Positions 7,787-14,402 of a stretch of 35,903 nt of DNA are shown here, piece by piece (position 1 is the first letter of the stretch; every line of letters starts with the position of its first letter). A program made the translations under genes and the position numbers. This stretch comes from Acidimicrobiaceae bacterium (lineage in GTDB: Bacteria; Actinomycetota; Acidimicrobiia; Acidimicrobiales; RAAP-2). Location: the NCBI GenBank assembly GCA_003164095.1, contig PLRX01000109.1, forward strand, positions 1 through 35,903, written 5' to 3'. The notes under the pieces were generated by a model that was not told the DNA's origin, did not search any database, and saw only the letters and a program-made list of their open reading frames with translations.

Positions 7787-9303
7787 GGCCAGGGCACCTC
7801 GCCGTAGGGGGTGGGCAACCCGAGCTTGCCCGGATTGAGGATCCCGTGGGGATCGAGGGCGGCCTTGACCGCCACTAGGACGTCGAAGGCGCCCCCCAGT
7901 GCCTCGGCCAGGAAGCGCCCACGGTTGAGGCCGACGCCGTGGTGGTGGCTGAGCGCGCCCCCGGCGTCGAGCGTGGCCCGGGTGACCTCGTCCCACGACC
8001 GGCGGTAGTAGTCGGCCACCCAGGCGTCACGGGCGACGATGTCGTCCCGGAGCTCTTCCGGCGGCCGGCCGGCGAAGGTGAAGTAGAGGCAGGCGCCGTC
8101 GGTGTAGGCGTGGCTCTGGTGGGAGGAGGCGGCCAGCGTGCCGGGCACCCGGCCGAGCGCGTCCACGACGGCGCGGTAGAGGCCGGGGAGGGCGGTCCAG
8201 CGGCCCGCCACCTCGACGGTGTCGACCACCACACCGGCCCGCCACAGTGGTGCCAGCGCGGACACGTCGTTGCGGTGGGTGAGCCAGCGGTCGACGAGGC
8301 CGACGTCGAGCGTGTCCGACCCTGCGCACTCCTGGTCGACCACGGCCAGGGAGGCATCCAACAGCGCCGGGTCGGCCTCGTCGAGGACGACCAGCACGTT
8401 GGTGTCGGGCTGGTCGAAGTTCCGTCCCGACTCGGTGGCGTCGTAGAGGCGCAGGACCGCGGGGGAGGCACCCCGGCGGAGGATGCGGCGACACGCGTCG
8501 AGCCCGTCGGCGAACGAGGCGAACCCGAACGCCCGGCGACCCTCGCCCTCGGGCACCGGGTGCACGCGGAAGCGCCCCTCGGTGATCACACCGAGGGTGC
8601 CCTCGCTTCCCACGAACAGCTGCGTCAGGTCGGGTCCCGTGGCCGAGCGCGGCCCGTGGCCACCGGTGCGGACGATGCGGCCGTCGGCCAGCACCACCTC
8701 GAGGCCCAGCACCATGTCCTCGATCTTGCCGTAGCGGTTGGAGTACTGGCCCGCCCCCCGGCACGCCAGCCAGCCACCCACCGTCGAGAGGTCCATCGAC
8801 TGGGGCCAGTGGCCGAGGGTCAGACCATGACCGTCGCGCAGCCCGGACTCGACGTCGGGGCCGAACGTGCCGGCACGCAGGTCGGCCACCAGGGACGTGT
8901 CGTCGACGTCGGCGATCCCGTCGAGCCCGCACAGGTCGAGCGCGACACCCCCGAAGAGCGGGATCGAGGCTCCGCAGACGCCGCTGCGGCCGCCGGCCGG
9001 AGTGACCGGCACCCGGGCCTCGTCGCACAGGGACAGCACGGCCGACACCTGGGCGGTGTCGGCGGGCCGGGCCACCAGCGCCGGGCGCGAGGGGACCGCA
9101 CCGGCCGCCGCCCAACCGATGGCGACGGGCCACCAGTCGCGCCCGGCCTCGGCCCGGTCCTCGTCCAGGTCGGAGACGGAGTCGCAGACGTCGCCCAGGC
9201 GCTCGGCCAGGCCGGCGTCCACGGCCACCCGGGCGGTGTCGAGGTGGTCGACCACACCGGACGTTCCGGCGTCGATGGGCGTGACCGGGGTCGGGCGGGT
9301 CAT
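7783..9303 (-). CDS. Alkyl-dihydroxyacetonephosphate synthase-like FAD enzyme
   Basis: 506 aa. True AGPS enzymes replace the acyl chain of acyl-DHAP by a fatty alcohol, the key step of ether-lipid synthesis. The FAD_binding_4 domain shows VTPAGGRSGVCGASIP (near 99-114) and MDLSTVGGWLACRGAGQ with a later GSEGTLGVITEGRFRVHP, the usual vanillyl-alcohol-oxidase-fold motifs. The C-terminal domain carries the AGPS hallmark SHHHGVG (about 460-466), preceded by HAYTDGACLYFTFAG. ATG 9303 overlaps the glpD stop (ATGA) and its own stop overlaps the kinase start, so all three are translationally coupled. No acyl-DHAP acyltransferase or fatty alcohol supplier sits in the operon. It might instead oxidise another hydroxyacid or polyol, as many FAD_binding_4 enzymes do. 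Confidence 0.85.
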   Translation of the reverse strand: MTRPTPVTPIDAGTSGVVDHLDTARVAVDAGLAERLGDVCDSVSDLDEDRAEAGRDWWPVAIGWAAAGAVPSRPALVARPADTAQVSAVLSLCDEARVPVTPAGGRSGVCGASIPLFGGVALDLCGLDGIADVDDTSLVADLRAGTFGPDVESGLRDGHGLTLGHWPQSMDLSTVGGWLACRGAGQYSNRYGKIEDMVLGLEVVLADGRIVRTGGHGPRSATGPDLTQLFVGSEGTLGVITEGRFRVHPVPEGEGRRAFGFASFADGLDACRRILRRGASPAVLRLYDATESGRNFDQPDTNVLVVLDEADPALLDASLAVVDQECAGSDTLDVGLVDRWLTHRNDVSALAPLWRAGVVVDTVEVAGRWTALPGLYRAVVDALGRVPGTLAASSHQSHAYTDGACLYFTFAGRPPEELRDDIVARDAWVADYYRRSWDEVTRATLDAGGALSHHHGVGLNRGRFLAEALGGAFDVLVAVKAALDPHGILNPGKLGLPTPYGEVPWP

Positions 9304-11081
9304 GACTCCACCGCCGCGACCCCGGTGGTGGCGGTCGTGGCTGCGTCGGCTGTGGCACGTGCCGCCGCGTTGCTGACCGGGTCGGGGTCGAGGCCGGCCC
9401 GCGTCAGGTCGGCCAGCAGCCGGGTGGCGTAGGCCTCGGCCTCGGCGCGCCGGCGCTCGTCGTCCCAATCCAGTTCGGGCCCGATGAGGGCGGCCACCTT
9501 GCCGGCGGCTGCGGCCGTCGCCCGGGCATCGCGGTAGGCCGACTGGGTGCGGCGGTCGAGCACGTCGGACACGGTGCCGGCCATCTCGCGGCGGACGGCC
9601 CACAGCGCCTCGACGGTCAGGTACGGGAGACCCTCCACCAGTGGCTCAAGCAGCTCGGGCCGGCCCCCGGCCATGGCCAGCACTGCGGCGGCCTCGGTGC
9701 CGTAGCGGCCGGCCAGGTGGGCGGCACGCGACGCCTCGGGGTGGGCCGGGTCGGAACGTACGTTGGCACCGGCGCCACCCGCCTTGGGAGCGACGCGCGC
9801 ACCGGGCGGGGCGCCGTGCAGTCGCAGGTTCTTGGTCCGGCAGCGCAGGCCCCTCCGGCCGAGCACGCCGGCCGCCACGTCGACGGTGTCCTCGGCCATC
9901 TTGCGGTAGGTGGTCAGTTTGCCGCCGGTGACGCTCACCATGCCGCCGTCCGAGGTCCGCACCGTGTGGCGGCGCGACAGGTCGGCGGTGCGCTCGCTCG
10001 AGGCACCCTTCTGCTCGGGGGCGAGCAGGGGTCGGAGCCCCGACCAGATGCCGGTGATGTCGGCCCTGGTGAGCTGGCGGGTGGAGATGGCGTTGGCAGC
10101 GTCCAGGATGTAGTCGACGTCCTCGGGGGTGCACGACGGATCGTCGAGGGGACCGTCCCAGGCGGTGTCGGTGGTGCCGAGGTAGACCTGGTCGCCCCAC
10201 GACACGACGAAGATCGACCGCTTGTCCTCGCGCACCGGGATCACGGCGGCGATGTCACAGGGGAAGGACTCCTCGGGCACCGTGATGTGGATGCCCTTGG
10301 CCGGCCGGATGGACCGGGGGTCGCGGTGCTCGTCGAGGGTGCGCACCTCGTCGGACCACACCCCTGCGGCGTTCACGACGACCGAGGCCCGGACGTCGAA
10401 GGGCTCGCCGCCGACCGGTGCCACCGTGGCCCCGCGGACACGACCGGTGGCATCGGTCACCAGGCGGATCACCGGCGTGTGGTTGACGGCGGTGGCGCCG
10501 TGGTCGAGGACGGCGGTCCGGAGGACCGTCAGCGTGAGTCGGCTGTCGTCGGACCGGGCGTCCCAGTAGAGGAAGCCGGCGGCCAGGCGGTCGGCGCGTA
10601 GCGTCGGCATGTGGGCGAGGGCCTGCTCGCGGGTGACCTTCTCGTGGCGTCGGCCGATGCGCACCCCACCGGTGAGGTCGTAGAGCCAGAGGGCGGTCCG
10701 GTAGACGCGTGCGACGCTCTTGTTGACCACACCGGACTTGCCGAACAGCGGAATGAGGAAGGGGAGCGGGGACACGAGGTGGGGGGCGTTCTCCAGCAGG
10801 CGCTGGCGCTCGGCCAGGTTCTCGTAGACCAGGCGGTACTCGTGCTGCTGGAGGTAGCGCAGGCCGCCGTGGATGAGCTTCGAGGACTTGGACGACGTCC
10901 CCGAGGCGAAGTCCTCGCGCTCGACGAGGGCGGTCTTGAGGCCCCGGCTGGCGGCGTCGAGTGCCACGCCGGCCCCCGTGATGCCGCCACCGACGACCAG
11001 GACGTCGAACGACTCCGAGGCCAGCCGGGCCAGTGCCCGCCCGCGCGAGAAGGGATCGGTGTCCGGGTCGGGTGCGGGCAT
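9300..11081 (-). CDS. glpD: FAD-dependent glycerol-3-phosphate dehydrogenase
   Basis: 593 aa, typical of actinobacterial GlpD. It oxidises glycerol-3-phosphate to dihydroxyacetone phosphate at the membrane and passes electrons to quinone. Evidence: FAD Rossmann DVLVVGGGITGAGVALDAAS (about 26-45), EREDFASGTSSKSSKLIHGG with LRYLQQHEYRLVYE, the GTTDT(A)WDGPLDDP segment, LRPLLAP, GKLTTYRKMAEDTVD, and the C-terminal helical domain (EALWAVRREMAGTVSDVLDRRTQ). ATG 11081 is chosen because the FAD motif follows it at the usual distance; an upstream GTG gives seven more residues. It is the first gene of the three-gene operon and is divergent from perR across 221 bp. DHAP from this enzyme could feed the AGPS-like enzyme downstream. 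Confidence 0.93.
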   Translation of the reverse strand: MPAPDPDTDPFSRGRALARLASESFDVLVVGGGITGAGVALDAASRGLKTALVEREDFASGTSSKSSKLIHGGLRYLQQHEYRLVYENLAERQRLLENAPHLVSPLPFLIPLFGKSGVVNKSVARVYRTALWLYDLTGGVRIGRRHEKVTREQALAHMPTLRADRLAAGFLYWDARSDDSRLTLTVLRTAVLDHGATAVNHTPVIRLVTDATGRVRGATVAPVGGEPFDVRASVVVNAAGVWSDEVRTLDEHRDPRSIRPAKGIHITVPEESFPCDIAAVIPVREDKRSIFVVSWGDQVYLGTTDTAWDGPLDDPSCTPEDVDYILDAANAISTRQLTRADITGIWSGLRPLLAPEQKGASSERTADLSRRHTVRTSDGGMVSVTGGKLTTYRKMAEDTVDVAAGVLGRRGLRCRTKNLRLHGAPPGARVAPKAGGAGANVRSDPAHPEASRAAHLAGRYGTEAAAVLAMAGGRPELLEPLVEGLPYLTVEALWAVRREMAGTVSDVLDRRTQSAYRDARATAAAAGKVAALIGPELDWDDERRRAEAEAYATRLLADLTRAGLDPDPVSNAAARATADAATTATTGVAAVES

Positions 11082-11153
11082 GTCGAAAGCCTGCCACACG
11101 TACGTCGGGACTACCCCAGCCGGGACGCTTGGCCGGGGACGCGACTGGGCAGT

Positions 11154-11182
11154 GCCGTCACGGGGACCCCCCCCGTGACGGC
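11154..11182. promoter_or_regulatory. Perfect 12-bp inverted repeat in the glpD leader region
   Basis: GCCGTCACGGGG and CCCCGTGACGGC form a perfect 12-bp stem around the 5-nt loop ACCCC. It lies 72 bp upstream of the glpD start and 120 bp before perR, in the divergent intergenic region. It has no T-tract and no gene ends here, so a regulator site or an RNA leader hairpin is more likely than a terminator. Confidence 0.5.
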
Positions 11183-11272
11183 CGATCCGCGGCGGCCATG
11201 ACCGTCCGGTGGATGCACGGCGGGATGGTTGCGATCGTCCCGGGTGCCGGGAGTCCGGGGGATTTCGCCAAC

Positions 11273-11290
11273 GATTGTTGATTGACAATC
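11273..11290. promoter_or_regulatory. Fur/PerR-box-like inverted repeat, probable perR operator
   Basis: GATTGT-TGATTG-ACAATC is a perfect 6-6-6 inverted repeat, AT-rich in an otherwise very GC-rich region. It ends 12 bp before the perR ATG. The element has the size and AT-rich dyad character of Fur-family boxes. A TATGGT hexamer follows at 11291-11296, placed 6 bp before the ATG, so the transcript may be leaderless or nearly so, and binding at the repeat would block it. This points to autoregulation. Confidence 0.6.
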
Positions 11291-11302
11291 TATGGTGATA
11301 TC

Positions 11303-11767
11303 ATGACCGTCGTGCGTAGTCCCGACGAGCTGACCGAGCTGTTCCGGGCGTCGGGCCGGAAGGTCACGGCCCAGCGCCAGTGCATCTTCCGGATCCTGCA
11401 GGGCGACGAGACCCACCCGTCGGCCGAGGCCGTCCACGCCGTCGCCGTCCAGGAGATGGAGACCATCTCCCTCAAGACCGTCTACCAGACGCTCAACGAC
11501 CTGGCCGAGCTGGGTGAGATCAGCGCCCTCGACGTCGGCACCGGTCGCACCCGCTTCGACCCCAACGTCGACGACCCCCACCACCACCTGGTCTGCCGTA
11601 GCTGTGGCAGTGTGCGCGACCTGGTCGTCGACTTCCCCGGGTTGTCCGTCCCCGACGGGGCCGACCTCGGCTTCGAACTCGGCTCCGCCGAGGTCATCTT
11701 CCGCGGTCTGTGCCCGGCGTGCCGGGCCGACGCCGCACCGCCGGTCCGCACGGCCGCCGCCAGCTGA
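11303..11767 (+). CDS. PerR-type Fur-family peroxide/metal regulator
   Basis: 154 aa. N-terminal winged helix (residues 10-80) with SGRKVTAQRQCIFRIL and LKTVYQTLNDLAELGEI. The regulatory metal ligands of Bacillus PerR have counterparts here: H38 (THPSAE), D86 (RFDP), H93 and H95 (DPHHHLVC), and D106 (VRDLV). Fur proteins usually carry Glu at the last position, so Asp favours PerR. Structural zinc: C98-x2-C101 and C137-x2-C140. The frame is open from a TTG at 11282, but that lies inside the operator; ATG 11303 has GGTGAT 4 bp upstream and is preferred. Rubrerythrin follows 37 bp later, the classic target of PerR in anaerobes. Fur or Zur cannot be excluded from sequence alone. Confidence 0.88.
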   Translation: MTVVRSPDELTELFRASGRKVTAQRQCIFRILQGDETHPSAEAVHAVAVQEMETISLKTVYQTLNDLAELGEISALDVGTGRTRFDPNVDDPHHHLVCRSCGSVRDLVVDFPGLSVPDGADLGFELGSAEVIFRGLCPACRADAAPPVRTAAAS

Positions 11768-11804
11768 CGTATCGACCACCACCATCCATCCAGAAAGGAA
11801 CACC

Positions 11805-12224
11805 ATGCCCGACCTCAAGGACAGCAAGACCGAGGCCAACCTCAAGGAGGCCTTCGCCGGTGAGAGCCAGGCCAACCGCCGCTACCTGTACTTCGCCCAG
11901 AAGGCGGACGTCGAGGGCTACCCGGACGTGGCCGCCCTCTTCCGCTCGGTCGCCGAAGGGGAGACCGGCCATGCGTTCGGCCACTTCGACTTCCTGCGCG
12001 AGGTCGGCGACCCGGTGACGGGCGCCGCCGTCGGCCCGACCGAGGACAACCTCAAGTCGGCCATCGAGGGCGAGACCTACGAGTACTCCGAGATGTACCC
12101 GGGCTTCGCCCGTACGGCCCGCGACGAGGGGTTCGAGGAGATCGCCGAGTGGTTCGAGACCCTCGCCCGCGCGGAAAAGAGCCACGCAGGTCGCTTCACG
12201 GAGGGCCTCACCTCCGTCGCCTGA
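11805..12224 (+). CDS. Rubrerythrin without rubredoxin domain (erythrin)
   Basis: 139 aa. Rubrerythrins reduce hydrogen peroxide at a carboxylate-bridged di-iron site inside a four-helix bundle. The expected ligands are present: E20 ([12 protein letters not shown]), E53 and H56 (EGETGHA), E90 and E93 (EGETYEY), and E124 and H127 (AEKSHAGR). The protein stops right after the bundle, so the C-terminal rubredoxin that normally supplies electrons is absent and a separate donor is needed. AAGGA lies 6 bp before the ATG. It sits 37 bp after perR and is followed by a strong hairpin, then by the Fe-S protein and DUF3501 gene. Peroxide defence under PerR control is the natural reading. Confidence 0.93.
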   Translation: MPDLKDSKTEANLKEAFAGESQANRRYLYFAQKADVEGYPDVAALFRSVAEGETGHAFGHFDFLREVGDPVTGAAVGPTEDNLKSAIEGETYEYSEMYPGFARTARDEGFEEIAEWFETLARAEKSHAGRFTEGLTSVA

Positions 12225-12238
12225 GCTCGACCGCCGAT

Positions 12239-12268
12239 GCCGGCCCCCGGAACGTACCGGGGGCCGGC
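12239..12268 (+). terminator. Strong GC hairpin after rubrerythrin
   Basis: GCCGGCCCCCGG and CCGGGGGCCGGC form a perfect 12-bp stem with the loop AACGTA, beginning 15 bp after the rubrerythrin stop. There is no T-run, as is common in actinobacteria. It may end perR-rbr transcripts or reduce read-through into the Fe-S protein gene. Confidence 0.7.
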
Positions 12269-12286
12269 AGGGCGGCGGGGCGGGCT

Positions 12287-12303
12287 GACGCGTCGCACGC
12301 GTC
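12287..12303. promoter_or_regulatory. Inverted repeat GACGCGT-CGC-ACGCGTC
   Basis: A perfect 7-3-7 dyad between the rubrerythrin hairpin and the Fe-S protein gene, 82 bp before its ATG. It may be an operator for a separate promoter of the downstream pair. No clear -35/-10 pair can be named. Confidence 0.35.
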
Positions 12304-12316
12304 GGTACTTCACCCC

Positions 12317-12363
12317 GAACTGACCCATGTCCTCTGACCCCTCACCCGAACTGACCCCTCACC
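12317..12363 (+). repeat. Short direct repeats ahead of the Fe-S protein gene
   Basis: CTGACCCCTCACC occurs at 12334-12346 and 12351-12363 with a 17-bp period. A shorter related copy, GAACTGACCC, is at 12317-12326 and recurs at 12348-12357. The array ends 22 bp before the ATG at 12386. It could be an activator site or simple slippage. Confidence 0.45.
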
Positions 12364-12385
12364 ACGAGCCGGATGGACCGCTGCC

Positions 12386-13726
12386 ATGACCACCACCTAC
12401 AGCCCCGACGATCCCGCCTACCTCGACGAGGCCGACTTCCGCGTCGAGCTCGAGCGGGTATTCGACCTCTGCCAGGGGTGCCGCCTCTGCTTCAACCTGT
12501 GCCCGTCGTTCCCCACGATGTTCGACCTGATCGACGCCAACGACGGCGACGTGTCGGCGCTGACCGCCGCCGATCAGGACCGGGTCGTCGACGAGTGCTA
12601 CCAGTGCAAGCTCTGCTACCCGAAGTGCCCCTACGTGCCGCCGCACGAGTGGCAGCTCGACTTCCCCCGCCTCATGATGCGCGCCCACGCCGTCGGCCAC
12701 GCCCAGGGCCAGCCGGTCCGGGAGCGGGTGACCGACCAGGTACTCGCACGCACCGATCTCGTCGGCCGCGTCTCGACGGCCGCCGCGCCGCTCGCCAACG
12801 CCGTGACCGGGAAGCCGGGGTCCTGGGCGCGACGCATGATGGAGAAGACGGCGGGCATGGCCTCCGAGCGCATGCTGCCGCCCTACGCACGGACGCGGTT
12901 CTCGACCTGGTTCCGCCGCCGCAATGCGGGACGTGGGCCGAAGGCCTTCGTGTCCGGCGCACGTCAGGGTGAGGTGTCGGTCTTCCCGACGTGCTTCATC
13001 GAGTACATGGAGCCGGCCATCGGCCAGGACCTCGTCAAGGTCTACGAGCGCAACGGCGTCTCCTGCTCGCTGCCCGAGGGCACCGCGTGCTGCGGGGCCC
13101 CGTGGCTCCACCAGGGGAACATCAAGGAGTTCACGAAGGCGGCGGAGCGAAACGTCACGGCCCTGGCAGCCGAGGTCCGGGCCGGCAAGGACGTCGTGGT
13201 GGCCCAGCCCACCTGTGCCTATGTCGTAAGGCGGGACTATCCCCTCTACCTCGAGCACACGCCGCTCGCGGCCGACGCCGCGCTGGTGGCCGAGCACACG
13301 TCGGACCCGGCCGAGTACCTCATGGCCCTCCACAAGGGCGAGGGGACCGAGCTCGCCACCGACTTCATCGGCCGGGACACGGGAGCGGTGCCCGACGCGG
13401 TGACCTACCACGTCGCCTGCCACCTCCAGGCCCAGCACATCGGCCTGAAGAGCCGGGACCTCCTGAAGGTGGCCGGGGTGAGGGCGACGCTCGTGCAGCG
13501 CTGCTCCGGCATCGATGGCACCTGGGGCTATCGGGCGGAGAACTACGAACTGGCCCGCAAGGTGGCGGCCCCCATGGCCAAGGAGATCCGGGCGGCCGGC
13601 AACGACGTGGTCTGCGGCGACTGCCACCTCGCCAACGGCTCCATCGAACAGGAGACGGGCACCCGGCCCGTCCACCCGATCCAGTTGATGGCCCGGGCCT
13701 ACGGCATTCCTGAGGAGGACTCGTGA
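12386..13726 (+). CDS. GlpC/HdrD-like iron-sulfur oxidoreductase (two 4Fe-4S plus CCG domains)
   Basis: 446 aa, soluble. Two ferredoxin-type clusters: C29, C32, C35, C39 (CQGCRLCFNLCP) and C71, C74, C77, C81 (CYQCKLCYPKCP). Two cysteine-rich CCG-type domains follow: the first with C203, C235-C236-G and C277; the second with C345, C373 and C410/C413. In the second domain the usual CCG reads CSG (C373-S374-G375), so one ligand is changed. Such proteins carry electrons in heterodisulfide reductase, GlpABC and lactate-oxidation complexes. Its neighbours are rubrerythrin upstream and DUF3501 downstream (4-bp ATG overlap at 13723). An electron-transfer role toward rubrerythrin fits the context but is inference. 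A GlpC role with GlpD is less likely because glpD is divergent and single-subunit. Confidence 0.85.
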   Translation: MTTTYSPDDPAYLDEADFRVELERVFDLCQGCRLCFNLCPSFPTMFDLIDANDGDVSALTAADQDRVVDECYQCKLCYPKCPYVPPHEWQLDFPRLMMRAHAVGHAQGQPVRERVTDQVLARTDLVGRVSTAAAPLANAVTGKPGSWARRMMEKTAGMASERMLPPYARTRFSTWFRRRNAGRGPKAFVSGARQGEVSVFPTCFIEYMEPAIGQDLVKVYERNGVSCSLPEGTACCGAPWLHQGNIKEFTKAAERNVTALAAEVRAGKDVVVAQPTCAYVVRRDYPLYLEHTPLAADAALVAEHTSDPAEYLMALHKGEGTELATDFIGRDTGAVPDAVTYHVACHLQAQHIGLKSRDLLKVAGVRATLVQRCSGIDGTWGYRAENYELARKVAAPMAKEIRAAGNDVVCGDCHLANGSIEQETGTRPVHPIQLMARAYGIPEEDS

Positions 13727-14337
13727 CCGCCCTCCCGCTGACCCTCGACGACATTGCCGACCAGCGCGCCTATGAGCGCGAGCGTGACTCGTTCCGCCAG
13801 GCCGTCATCTCCCACAAGAAGCTGCGGCGGGTGACCGTCGGGCCGGTCGTGACCCTCACCTTCGAGAGCCGCATGACCATGCGGTTCCAGGTCCAGGAGA
13901 TGGCCCGGGCCGAGCGGATGACGACCGACGAGCAGATCCAGCGCGAGCTCGACGTCTACAACCGGCTGCTCCCCGCTCCAGGCGAGCTGTCGGCGACCCT
14001 GTTCCTCGAGTTGACCACCGAGGAGGGCCTCCGCACGTGGCTGCCCCGTCTGGTGGGCGTCGAGCGGTCGGTGGTGCTCGAGATCGGAGAAGGACCCACC
14101 CGCCATGTGGTGCGGTCGGTCCCGGAGGAGGAGCACGAGACCCAGCTCACCCGCGAGGAGGTCACCTCGGCGGTCCACTACGTGCGCTTCCCCTTCACCC
14201 CGGCCGAGGTCGCCGCCTTCGAGGCCGGGCCGGTGACCCTGCTCATCGACCACACCGGCTATCCCGACGGGTCGCCCGGCGTGGTGCTGTCGGACGCCAC
14301 CCGGGCCGAGCTGTCCCGGGACCTGGCGGGGGAGTAG
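13723..14337 (+). CDS. DUF3501 family protein
   Basis: 204 aa, cytosolic, starting from a GTG that overlaps the Fe-S protein stop (GTGA). Features that I associate with DUF3501: the opening LTLDDIADQRAYERERDSFR, then HKKLRRVTVGPVVTLTFESRMTMRFQVQEMARAERM, and ELDVYNRLLPAPGELSATLFLEL. No cysteine is present, so it binds no Fe-S cluster by thiolates; several His and Glu residues could bind metal. The family has no known function to my knowledge, and I recall it beside rubrerythrin and GlpC-like Fe-S proteins in other phyla, which supports a shared task. Its translational coupling suggests a partner or assembly factor of the Fe-S protein. Confidence 0.82.
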   Translation: MTALPLTLDDIADQRAYERERDSFRQAVISHKKLRRVTVGPVVTLTFESRMTMRFQVQEMARAERMTTDEQIQRELDVYNRLLPAPGELSATLFLELTTEEGLRTWLPRLVGVERSVVLEIGEGPTRHVVRSVPEEEHETQLTREEVTSAVHYVRFPFTPAEVAAFEAGPVTLLIDHTGYPDGSPGVVLSDATRAELSRDLAGE

Positions 14338-14362
14338 GCCCACCGGGCCGACCGGCTCCTCG

Positions 14363-14400
14363 GGAGCAAACCTGCCGGCCGCCGGCCTGTTCGGTGCTCC
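14363..14400. terminator. Bidirectional hairpin between convergent genes
   Basis: GGAGCA (14363-14368) pairs with TGCTCC (14395-14400), enclosing a GCCGGC-rich centre that can fold further. An overlapping small hairpin, GCTCC-TCG-GGAGC, lies at 14355-14367. The region separates the DUF3501 stop from the crotonase stop and fits a shared terminator. Confidence 0.5.
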
Positions 14401-14402
14401 GG

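Noticed and set aside
5600-7807. 735-codon plus-strand open frame across moxR and the kinase
   Set aside because: Antisense to two genes with intact motifs; composition is typical of a high-GC shadow frame.
12317-12363. CRISPR-like array
   Set aside because: Only two or three 10-13-bp copies at 17-31-bp spacing, no spacers of normal size and no cas gene.
12386-13726. Fe-S protein as GlpC partner of the nearby glpD
   Set aside because: GlpC works with GlpAB in one operon; here glpD is divergent, is a full single-subunit enzyme, and no glpB is present. The rubrerythrin/DUF3501 context fits better.
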